A stretch of 40,249 nucleotides of DNA from Fen-999 sp044220545 (lineage in GTDB: Bacteria > Pseudomonadota > Gammaproteobacteria > Burkholderiales > Rhodocyclaceae): the NCBI GenBank assembly GCA_044220545.1, contig JBGAQX010000055.1, forward strand, positions 1-40,249, written 5' to 3'. Shown one piece after another: positions 34,401 to 40,249 of this stretch (positions within the stretch are counted from its first letter, which is position 1; each line of letters begins with the position of its first letter). The notes beneath the pieces were generated by a model. That model saw only the letters and a program-made list of their open reading frames with translations. It was not told the origin of the DNA and did not search any database. The position numbers and the translations under genes are program-made.

Positions 34401-36053
34401 TGGATTCACTTCCGGACTGAAGCCGCGCAGGGCTTGCCCGTAGGGTGGCTTCAGGTACAGGTCCGCTCCGGCCGCCAGGATGGTTTGACCCTTGGGCGTC
34501 CGGATCAAGCCTTCCTGCCGCACACGCGAGCCCACCAGCAGGGCGAAGCCGTTTTCCGTCGTGGTTTCGATGCGCGCGCCGGCGGCGACCTCGACAGTGG
34601 CCGGGCGAAATTCGGCCATGGCCTGACTCGCCTCCGTCGCCTGCCACTGGGCCTTGCGCAGATAGAAGGAACGCGTGCTGGGGACATCGTTCAGCAGCAA
34701 CCCGTTCTCGACCACATCGGGGTTGATGTTGAGGCCGGAGGCAACCAGGCTGCCGGCGGTAACCCGGGCGCCAGGGCCGAAGGCGATGCCTTGCTGGTTG
34801 ATCAGGAAGAGTTGCCCGTTCGCCTTCAGCGTGCCGTCCACCAGGGAGCGGCCGACACCGGCGCCGGTCTCCGCGTTCACACTGGTGGCGCGGCCGGCGT
34901 CGAGGATGGAGACGTAGTTGTAGGCGACCGAGCCGGCGTCGGGCTGGACGAACTCGACCGTCTGGTCCGGGGTGACGTTGAAGCCGGAGACCCAGTCGAT
35001 CTCGGCCTTGTTTCCGGTCTGGGTGACGGTCAGGCGCCGGGTGTCGGTGTCGCCGGCAACCAGCATCACCTCGCCGTTGAGATTGACCGCCTTGCCGGCG
35101 CTGACCGCGCCCTGCTGGTTCACCGCCATGGCCGCCAGCGTGACCACACCGCCGGGCGCGTCGATAACGCCGGTGCCGCCATTGGTCACCGTGCCGTTCA
35201 GGGACACCCTGTTGCCCTGCGGATCGCGGCTTTGGTAGGGCTTCACTTCAACCAGCAAACCGCGCAGATCGGGGTCGGCTGGCGCCGTCAGCAGTACCGT
35301 GCCGCCGGCCGCCAGAATGGCCTCGCCGCCGCTGCCGGGGGTAACCTTGCCAAAATTCTCGACCCAGCGCGGCGCCAGCAGGACCACGGGGCTACCGGCC
35401 GACGTCACCAATTGGGCGCCCGCCTCGACGGTGACGAAGCCCTTGTCGAAACCGGCGGCATCCCCCTCCCAGGCGAAGCTGAGCAGATCGCCGGCCTGCC
35501 GCGGCAGACCTTTCTCCAGCAGCGTTTCGGATATGCCCAAGGCGGAGGCGACCAGCCCGCCTACATTCACCTGCGAGCCCTTGCCGAACAGAATGCCGTT
35601 CTGGTTGAGCAGGTACACCTGGCCGTTGGCGCTGATCTGACCCATGATGATGCTCGGGTCAGCGCTCCAGATGCGGTTGAGCACCCGCGACAGGGAATCC
35701 GGCTGATTGAAGGTGACCGAGGCGTCGGCGCCGACATTGAAGCTGTTCCAGTTCAGGCCAAGCGTGGCGGTCAATTGGTTCACCACCATGGCGTTACCGT
35801 TGGTGGCGACGTTGCCGCTCCCCTGATAGACGAAGGGTCGCGCCGGATTGGTGGACGGCGCCGGCAGCGTGTTGCGGTTCATACCCACCGGCACGGGGAT
35901 GTTGGCCGGGCCGGCCAAGGCGCCCGCCGGCAGCGCCACCAAGCCGGCCGTCACCAGCGGCAGCAGACCACGGGCGAGCCCCGGCCGGCCATGGAGTTCG
36001 GCGGGCGGATGGCCGGGGGGCCGGAATCGGCTCGTGTGCGAAGCGCTTGCCAT
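29559..36053 (-). CDS. Two-partner secretion exoprotein (filamentous haemagglutinin-like TpsA), 3' end replaced
   Basis: About 1750 native residues followed by ~415 that are antisense to the protease gene. A long leader ends near LVALPAGALAG (residue 49). A TPS domain follows, with NWNSFNVGADASVTFNQPD, IMGQISANGQVYLLNQNGILFG and QVNVGGLVASAL (about 95-175). A second TPS-like unit lies near 350-445 (IDWVSGFNVTPDQTVEFVQPD, GTLKANGQLFLINQQGIAFG, ARVTAGSLVASGL). A long beta-helical region rich in G, A, N, D and S comes next. The last native-looking segment is SGEIHFDSRSNIAANRAG near 30.81 kb; no stop follows until 29559. It starts three bases after the tpsB stop. Such proteins are secreted through TpsB and act as adhesins or in contact-dependent interactions; the specific role here is unknown. 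Confidence 0.85.
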   Translation of the reverse strand: MASASHTSRFRPPGHPPAELHGRPGLARGLLPLVTAGLVALPAGALAGPANIPVPVGMNRNTLPAPSTNPARPFVYQGSGNVATNGNAMVVNQLTATLGLNWNSFNVGADASVTFNQPDSLSRVLNRIWSADPSIIMGQISANGQVYLLNQNGILFGKGSQVNVGGLVASALGISETLLEKGLPRQAGDLLSFAWEGDAAGFDKGFVTVEAGAQLVTSAGSPVVLLAPRWVENFGKVTPGSGGEAILAAGGTVLLTAPADPDLRGLLVEVKPYQSRDPQGNRVSLNGTVTNGGTGVIDAPGGVVTLAAMAVNQQGAVSAGKAVNLNGEVMLVAGDTDTRRLTVTQTGNKAEIDWVSGFNVTPDQTVEFVQPDAGSVAYNYVSILDAGRATSVNAETGAGVGRSLVDGTLKANGQLFLINQQGIAFGPGARVTAGSLVASGLNINPDVVENGLLLNDVPSTRSFYLRKAQWQATEASQAMAEFRPATVEVAAGARIETTTENGFALLVGSRVRQEGLIRTPKGQTILAAGADLYLKPPYGQALRGFSPEVNPLFLVQTNGKWQALSRGDDSNAVANTGTVEAPFGNITLVGHEIDQAGTLRTSTSATANGSIRLLARDQLDTEGSPIGESDSKVLDVIRKVDSAGLVIPTQDEGSAPVTASSGSFALGQMGGILRLAAGSTTTVEIDGGDGKQVTADQSFLGSTIEGIAGRIEVAGSTGAAPGAQVSARGGSILFQARNGAGVFARDVVNPIQTTTPTADAINNEVVISPSGGAATLFVGEGARLDVAGAVANKSAADLFVQVELRGDEFAGNPVQRLGVLRGQTAWVDLRDKVGIADLSGWFGKVGQTVEEKLSAGGTLLLASMGSLAVARDAQLDVSGGRVDYAAGEVRESRVVAVSGKDYRLNDAPASASYSGLVTGTRLAEAYTEGRSAGSVQLTAHSLAVDGQLTANTVRGASQRNVGDPVADRYAIPLGGRLVVRDAGQHFALADPESASLDQIVFVPGVTHGADGFTAGSQAGPRLELSSSLVNAGFSRFDIQSDGRIGLPADVSLALAPGGSFKAAGRQVYVAGDITVPGGVIELITRDMSTSAAGALVGSGDARYSTLVVDREASLSTAGVWVNDYLANALSGDPRVLADGGAAPRTGAVVVYEPKAVTGGSIVLTSAHDLDLRAGSSLDVSGGARVTSAGKLESGNAGSIKLTTGGMGKNGAYESHDASNADGNRRDASLFLDGGLSAMALGAGGKLEINTSQVRLGETFTADSRDWSRERRLDSGQVGVALAADFLRLGGFYEFKFVGRDGVTVLDDTHLQPMPIGWSLAQVPDFRYQAAGSAIADFAATLTLDPALRPAPTRLGLASRSLIYGHVSIGDGARLTVSSQGGIDVESAAQLTVLGTLEAPAGTIRLTRPLTASQPGDNTALTYSWHKQSESIYLGSASRLLAGGTTVLDAATRSALAGGATADALRAQNRYKTQVLDGGQVDLNAGLGYLVTRAGSLIDVGGAAGGVTLVSGAGTGLVYGSADIGSAGGRVSLAAREGMFLDGGYRAAGVAGALGGVLSLRFADNEGDRDPWRLEGVFNIPHGNAKGVRQLTLYQSAGEHAALWPGDVAGDPRGGELSINPAFYNGNARLDVALLAAGGFGSWYLGSQDVIRFEGRVAASVANQLRLDAPALFAANDSTRLDLAAGAIQVGNYSQTAVPTSAAVVGGAEAVLRAEDIAVAGTFSWNGFAVSRFASSGEIHFDSRSNIAANRAGDVVSRQGDRPVQGLGRLIQATGLLLAHGKIAQGEGIARVECQGLAIGAFGVFQALSLLLGHAEFDPGIGNGHVGHAGDRLDGEQRLPGPIDLAGADQRAGQIFPRVRVLGFLPKPDATCRGRRGIVPELPFGHGQLSPAGSLHGREQGDALRVVAGFGMVPLLHSPMASLVPDQPMRGAGGRRLVHHGFGLAGTVGGANGRGQIDPGDAVVRFHGQRATEFLFRFAIPGGEHQRRSQILVGQPDIRPVGDPVFRHSLHCGPVGGQACLFRFGMPVCFRRRVGGLGWRRGNPAGQFVDPGRRQNQVDVLSGGHGGGRQADQTAFAVEQAATAGARRLGGGREEARFALNHADAGNQPGADRQPQAQGIAHREDALADLRRLAGAWWCRRCLKSLDREHADVAWQVGFGPDGWP

Positions 36054-36056
36054 GAT

Positions 36057-37673
36057 TCAGAAGTTGGCGCGCAAGCGGGCGTGGGCGCGCAGGTCGCCGC
36101 GGTCGGTCTTCGGTCCCGGCCGCAAGGCATGCCCCACGTCCACGCTGACCTGACCCCACTTGCCGGCCGCCAGACGCAGGCCCAGGCCGGCCCCGCCCAG
36201 ATTGAAACGGCTGGTCTGGCCAGGCAGCGCGTCCTTGAGCCGCAGCCAGGCACCTTCGAGGAACGCCACGGCGCGCACAGTGGTGGCATCGTCGGCGTAC
36301 AGCGACGGCGTCTTGACCTCACCGCGCAGGCGCAGGCCATAGTCGCCGGCCGCCTCGCCCTCGTAGTAGCCGCGCACGCTGTCGGCGCCGCCGCCGAGGA
36401 ATTGTTCGGGGGAAACCAGGGCGCTGTGGCTGGCCTGGAAGTCGCCGCGCAGTCCCAGTTCCCAGCCGAGCTGGCGCCGGGTATAGGAAAGATCGCCGCG
36501 CAGCGCGGAGAAATCCTCCCGCGAACCGTAGCGGCGGCAGTCGAACTGGTCCAGCGGTATGCCCTGGCAATTCACCTCGCGGGCAAAGACGCGCAGCCCG
36601 GCGATCATCGACAGGTTGCCAAGCAGGTCGCCCGCCTCGCTGACGCTGCCGGCGGTGTATTGACCAACCAGCGGCAGGTAGCGCAGCGGCGTTACCTTGC
36701 TGTCGGCGCCGAGGATGTTCTGCGTCTCGCGCAGATCCTTGAAGTCGAAGCCGAGCGCCAGACTGTGGAACAGGGTCGGCGCGCCCGGCACCGGCGGCAG
36801 TTGTCGGCTCAGGCGGGCGCTCAGCGTCGTGCCCTTGCCGACCACCACGTTGTCGGCGGCGGCGCCGATATTGCTGTTGGAATGCTGGAGCGACAGCGAA
36901 ATACCGCGAGTCCGGTCGAGCGGCCACTGGTAGGAAGCGAGGAACACACTCACCTCCGCCGGCTTCTGCGGGGACACGACGTAGTTCAGCCCCAGACTGT
37001 GCTGGCGCTGGAACAGGTTGTTGTAGCGCACACCGGCTTCCAGGCGCGTGGCGGTGGTATCCGGACTCTGGCGGTTGTTGAGTTCCAGGTTGGCCTGGAG
37101 CGGCAGCTGGTCCTCGACGGCCAGTTCGACCTCCAGCTTGCCGGGCACATGGCCCGGCCGCAGCAGCGGTGTCACCTGCCGTTCCGCGCCGCGGTTGAGG
37201 CCGGCCAGTTGCTCCTGCAAGGCGGGAAAATGCGGTACCGCGCCGGCGGCCACCGCCGGCACCTGATCCCGGATGTCGCCGCGCGAGGTGTAGCGGTTGC
37301 CGCTCACCTTGAGGCGCTCGACGCTGCCTTCCATGACCTGCAGGCGGACCACGCCGCCGGCGATGCGCTGTTCGGGAATCAGCACGCTGGCCGACAGGTA
37401 GCCGCGGTCCTGGTAAGCCTTCTCCAGGGCGGCGCGGGCGGACTCGATGGCCTTGAAGTCGCGACCGGGGCCCAGGAAGGGGTATACCGCGCCTTCCACG
37501 GTCACGGCGGGCAACACGGTATTGCCGTCGACGGCGAACTCCAGGAGGTCGAAGGCGGCTTCCTCTGTGGCGGCGCCATCGGCCGCCCGGGCGGTGCCGG
37601 GCAAGAGCATCGCGACAACGAGAATAAGGGGGGAATAGCGGAACATGGAGGCGCGATTATGGCGACGGCGCAT
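36057..37673 (-). CDS. Two-partner secretion outer-membrane transporter (TpsB, ShlB/FhaC family)
   Basis: About 538 residues with a signal peptide (MRRRHNRASMFRYSPLILVV.., cleavage near GTARA-ADG). Two POTRA domains follow: FAVDGNTVLP.. to RLQVMEG, then RLKVSGNRYTSRGDI. A 16-strand barrel domain contains the conserved loop-6 motif VRGY in GGGADSVRGYYEGEA. The chain ends in phenylalanine (RLRANF), as expected for BAM-inserted barrels. It exports its TpsA partner by recognising the N-terminal TPS domain. The ATG at 37673 gives a basic n-region; an ATG at 37646 is also possible, and the frame upstream to 37787 overlaps the terminator of the preceding gene. tpsA begins three bases after the stop. 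Confidence 0.93.
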   Translation of the reverse strand: MRRRHNRASMFRYSPLILVVAMLLPGTARAADGAATEEAAFDLLEFAVDGNTVLPAVTVEGAVYPFLGPGRDFKAIESARAALEKAYQDRGYLSASVLIPEQRIAGGVVRLQVMEGSVERLKVSGNRYTSRGDIRDQVPAVAAGAVPHFPALQEQLAGLNRGAERQVTPLLRPGHVPGKLEVELAVEDQLPLQANLELNNRQSPDTTATRLEAGVRYNNLFQRQHSLGLNYVVSPQKPAEVSVFLASYQWPLDRTRGISLSLQHSNSNIGAAADNVVVGKGTTLSARLSRQLPPVPGAPTLFHSLALGFDFKDLRETQNILGADSKVTPLRYLPLVGQYTAGSVSEAGDLLGNLSMIAGLRVFAREVNCQGIPLDQFDCRRYGSREDFSALRGDLSYTRRQLGWELGLRGDFQASHSALVSPEQFLGGGADSVRGYYEGEAAGDYGLRLRGEVKTPSLYADDATTVRAVAFLEGAWLRLKDALPGQTSRFNLGGAGLGLRLAAGKWGQVSVDVGHALRPGPKTDRGDLRAHARLRANF

Positions 37674-37741
37674 GACAGCCCATTGGCATGGGCCGGGCGG
37701 ATAACTAGCCCGAACGGCCCATCGCTGTCGCCGCGCCGAAA

Positions 37742-37769
37742 GAAAAAGGCCCGCGCCGAAGCGCGGGCC
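37742..37769 (-). terminator. Rho-independent terminator after the PstS-like gene
   Basis: A perfect 9-bp stem GGCCCGCGC/GCGCGGGCC with a UUCG tetraloop on the - strand, followed by TTTTTCTTTC. It separates the PstS-like gene from tpsB, so the tpsBA operon needs its own promoter in the ~70 bases between, or read-through. Confidence 0.92.
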
Positions 37770-37783
37770 TGAATGCCGCTCGC

Positions 37784-37811
37784 TCACCGGCCCTTGCCTC
37801 CGGGCCGGTGA
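37784..37811. repeat. Perfect 10-bp inverted repeat downstream of the PstS-like gene
   Basis: TCACCGGCCC (37784-37793) and GGGCCGGTGA (37802-37811) flank an 8-base loop. It lies just after the stop of the PstS-like gene and before the terminator hairpin. There is no T-run on either side, so it is more likely an mRNA 3'-stabilising structure than a second terminator. Confidence 0.6.
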
Positions 37812-37825
37812 CTCGGGTCAGCCGA

Positions 37826-39328
37826 TCAGTAGTTGCCGTTGTAGGGCGCGCACTGGTTGCCGTTGAGGTAACCGGCCTTCAACACGTAGGTGTTGTAGGT
37901 AACCCCGGCATCCGTGACGGGACCGGAAGTGTAGTCACCACCGGGGATGCCGGCCGCCACGTTCTTCAGATCGGTGATCTTGGCCAAGGTCAGCGGATTC
38001 TGCGCCTTGGTGACGAAGCGGGTCAGCACGGCCAGCTTTTCAGCGGACAAGGGCGACACCGTACGGCCGGTCGGCACGTTGAAGGAAATCCAGCCCTGCA
38101 TGTCCCAGGTGCCATCCTCGTAGCTGGCCATGGTCGGGAAGCGGCCGGTGCCGGAGGTCACGACGGGGTTGTTGCCACCCGCCCAGGTCATCGAGCCGGC
38201 GCCATCCAGCGAACGGAACTTCCAGTTGCCGGTCGTCGTGGAGGAGGACAGGCTGTCCATCGACAGCACGCCGACGGCCTTGTGACCACCACCGTTCATT
38301 TGCACGGTCACGTTGTTGCCGTTACGGTCCTTGGTGGTGTAGCTGCCGCCCGTGGCCGCCTTGTCGAGGCAGGTCCGCACGTCGCCGGAAGTCGAGTTCT
38401 CGACCACCTGCACCGACCCCGTGCCGGCCACCACGTTATAGCTGGTGCCGTTCCAGGTGGTGCCGAGAGAAGTATCGCGATCGGCCGGGGTGTTCGAGTC
38501 GAGGGGGTTGTTGCTGCACGGGTAGTTGCCGAAGTACATGTTGTACACGGCCTGGGTGCCGGAACCCGGCACGCGGCGGCAGATCACCATGTCGTCGCTC
38601 GAACCGTCGATGGAACTCCAGTCGCCCACGTTGCCGGCCATGATGGCGGCCAACTTGGCCTTGTTGAGGTAGGCGGTGCTCGGGACGGTGTTGGTCACCG
38701 GGACGCCGAAAGCCAGACCATAGATGGGCGTCATGGTCAGGACGCCCAGTTGCTCCGGCAACAGGGCGGGTTGCGCCGGCTCGTTCTCGGTATTGATCGG
38801 CGATTGGAACAAGGGCGGAGCGACGTCGGAGACGCCAGCATCCGGCACCGTGCCGTCCGAACCGTCGGCCAGGGTGGTGGGGCAGACATAGGGATTGCTG
38901 GAGGTGCCGGCGCCGGCGCTGCCGCTGCAACCGGCGGCGGTGACGGTCATGGTCTGGATGGAGTCGCCCTTGGCCACCGGGTTCACACCCCACACGGAAC
39001 CGCCCTTGACGCGATAGACGATCAGCGCGTTCTGGCCGGACCACGAACCCAGCGCGGCGTCGACCGGCAGCGTACCGGCGACCGCCTGGAAGTCCTTGCT
39101 GGAGGCCGTGGTGTTGGCGAAATGGACGCGCGGCTTGGTATTGTCGAAGGTGGCATCGACGATGCCGACGAAGCCCTTCTGGACCGCCGAGGCGCCGGAG
39201 ATGAAGATGGGGCGCGCGGCGGCGCTGTTCACCAGGGTCGTGTGACCGGAGTCGACGGCGGCGCTGGCCTGGCCGGCCATGGCGGCACAGGCGGCCGCGC
39301 AGAGGATGGCTATTTTCTTGACTTGCAT
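37826..39328 (-). CDS. Exported PstS-like substrate-binding protein
   Basis: 500 residues with a signal peptide (MQVKKIAILCAAACAAMAGQASA). The first mature segment PIFISGASAVQKGF resembles the start of phosphate-type periplasmic binding proteins. AAIMAGNVGDWSSIDG matches the IF.G.I..W region, and CRRVPGSGTQAVYNMYF matches the R..GSGT anion-binding loop. It is larger than PstS, with a cysteine- and glycine-rich insertion near 135-165 and a C-terminal CAPYNGNY. No ABC permease or ATPase gene lies in the window, so it may act as a stand-alone surface or scavenging protein. ATG 39328 has AGGAG eight bases upstream; the open frame extends to 39391 but lacks leader features. The PEP-CTERM gene is 82 bases upstream. 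Confidence 0.75.
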   Translation of the reverse strand: MQVKKIAILCAAACAAMAGQASAAVDSGHTTLVNSAAARPIFISGASAVQKGFVGIVDATFDNTKPRVHFANTTASSKDFQAVAGTLPVDAALGSWSGQNALIVYRVKGGSVWGVNPVAKGDSIQTMTVTAAGCSGSAGAGTSSNPYVCPTTLADGSDGTVPDAGVSDVAPPLFQSPINTENEPAQPALLPEQLGVLTMTPIYGLAFGVPVTNTVPSTAYLNKAKLAAIMAGNVGDWSSIDGSSDDMVICRRVPGSGTQAVYNMYFGNYPCSNNPLDSNTPADRDTSLGTTWNGTSYNVVAGTGSVQVVENSTSGDVRTCLDKAATGGSYTTKDRNGNNVTVQMNGGGHKAVGVLSMDSLSSSTTTGNWKFRSLDGAGSMTWAGGNNPVVTSGTGRFPTMASYEDGTWDMQGWISFNVPTGRTVSPLSAEKLAVLTRFVTKAQNPLTLAKITDLKNVAAGIPGGDYTSGPVTDAGVTYNTYVLKAGYLNGNQCAPYNGNY

Positions 39329-39410
39329 GGGTAATCTCCTAAGGAAACTGGGGCGCCGCCCCCCCGAACGGGGAGTCGGCGTATTGCTCAATGAAGGATC
39401 AACCGGTGAC

Positions 39411-40175
39411 TCAAACGCGACCCAGGCGACGGCGGGCCATGAAGCCGATCATGCCGAGGCCGGCCAGCAGCATGGCGTAGCTCTCGGGCTCCGGCACCGC
39501 GCTGATGACCAGGGCGCCGTTGTCGCTGGAGAACTGCATCGTCACCGGCGCCGCGCCATCCATGATGGGGTTGTAAGTGCCCTTGTTAATGCCGCTGGCG
39601 GCGCCAACGACGGTCATCACCGACAGCGAGCTGCCCAGGGCCGCCGAGTTGCTGAAGTTGAAGCCACCGCCCGCGTTGTTGCCGAAGTTGGAGGCGCCGG
39701 CATAGCCATTGGTCCCGACGGAGATGATGGCGGCATTGTCGGTCGCCAACTGGCCAGTGGCATTGACGGCATTGGCGAAGGACTGGACGGCGGTAGCGGT
39801 GGAGCGGATGACATCGGCCGGCTTGGCCGTGGCCGGGGCCGGATCCGTGTAGGTGGTGACGATGCGGCGCGTGGAAACGGTGTCCGTGGCCATGACGTTC
39901 CACTGCAAGGAGGCGGGGTTGGCGACGTTTTGCAGGAAGTTGTCGAAGGTGGTGTCCATGGCGACGCTGATGTTCGCATTGCCGGGCGCGGCCACGGCGG
40001 CGGCGAAGCTGTCGATCGTGTAGCCGAGGTTCTGGGTGTAGGAGGTGAGGGCGTCCCAGACGTTGAGGAACAGGTTGCCGTTGCCGCCGGCACCGTTGTC
40101 GATCGTGGTGGCGTTGGCCTGGGCGGCGAAGCCGAGGACCAGCGCGGCGGCCAGGGTGTTGAGCTTGAGGTTCAT
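39411..40175 (-). CDS. PEP-CTERM sorting domain protein
   Basis: About 254 residues: signal peptide (MNLKLNTLAAALVLGFAAQANA), a low-complexity mature part rich in A, N, T and G, and a C-terminal PEP-CTERM signal. That signal has VPEPESYAMLLAGLGMIGF as motif and membrane helix and an ARRRLGRV basic tail. Such proteins are recognised by exosortase (EpsH) in bacteria that make exopolysaccharide, and are cleaved and displayed or released. No exosortase gene lies in the window. The ATG at 40175 has AGGAG nine bases upstream; an ATG at 40199 would add eight residues. The mature region has no cysteine and no domain I recognise. The PstS-like exported protein follows on the same strand. Confidence 0.9.
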   Translation of the reverse strand: MNLKLNTLAAALVLGFAAQANATTIDNGAGGNGNLFLNVWDALTSYTQNLGYTIDSFAAAVAAPGNANISVAMDTTFDNFLQNVANPASLQWNVMATDTVSTRRIVTTYTDPAPATAKPADVIRSTATAVQSFANAVNATGQLATDNAAIISVGTNGYAGASNFGNNAGGGFNFSNSAALGSSLSVMTVVGAASGINKGTYNPIMDGAAPVTMQFSSDNGALVISAVPEPESYAMLLAGLGMIGFMARRRLGRV

Positions 40176-40249
40176 AGGGTCGATCTCCTTGATTGCCATG
40201 ATTGATTGAAAAGAAGCTACCGATAAACTTGATGCACCTCCCGGAGGAG

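Noticed and set aside
33033..37772. A 1579-codon open frame on the + strand
   Set aside because: It is the antisense of tpsA and tpsB, with no signal, domain or ribosome binding site; long antisense frames arise from the GC-rich third codon positions of the real genes.

Overview
This is a GC-rich chromosomal segment, most likely from a betaproteobacterium of Rhodocyclales type. The evidence is the conserved thrS-infC-rpmI-rplT-pheS-pheT-ihfA-merR-tRNA-Pro order, a class II (B12-dependent) ribonucleotide reductase tail, a PEP-CTERM surface protein and a two-partner secretion locus. The family-level placement is an inference; no rRNA is present.

Region 1 (1-8.1 kb) is core metabolism plus a small exported module. 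It holds the 3' end of nrdJ and glyoxalase I (gloA) on the + strand. On the - strand lie a tightly packed gnd-zwf-pgl operon (oxidative pentose phosphate pathway), a tiny secreted glycine/asparagine repeat protein, a large exported TPR-CHAT protein and a MEKHLA (PAS-like) protein.

Region 2 (8.2-17.3 kb) is an eroded accretion site at a tRNA-Pro(GGG) gene. A 45-bp copy of the tRNA 3' part (9258-9302) and the intact tRNA (17232-17308) bracket an approximately 8-kb integrative element. The element carries a tyrosine integrase, a DUF5655 nuclease-like protein, a C-terminal remnant of a type I restriction HsdR, a truncated and frameshifted primase-helicase, a zinc-ribbon protein and a DUF3800 protein. 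Identical 12-bp tandem repeat pairs sit near both ends. A third pair with a different sequence lies just outside the left end at the same distance from the tRNA sequence, which suggests the scar of an older, different element. A damaged ParE-type toxin with its antitoxin and a Sir2 remnant lie beside it.

Region 3 (17.3-24.9 kb) is the translation/IHF cluster on the - strand, with an infC that appears to start at AUC, intrinsic hairpins directly before pheS and thrS, and a tRNA-Val(GAC).

Region 4 (24.9-40.2 kb) is a surface/secretion locus. It contains a GT41 (OGT-like) glycosyltransferase, a translationally coupled pair of exported trypsin-TPR proteins (the first with all three catalytic residues replaced, the second intact), a TpsB transporter with its giant TpsA exoprotein (two successive TPS domains), an exported PstS-like binding protein and a PEP-CTERM protein. 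At about 30.8 kb the second protease gene and tpsA meet tail to tail without stop codons, and each reads on into the antisense of the other, so both have lost their natural 3' ends through a deletion or an assembly error. A plausible but untested reading is that the glycosyltransferase and the proteases modify or process the secreted adhesin.
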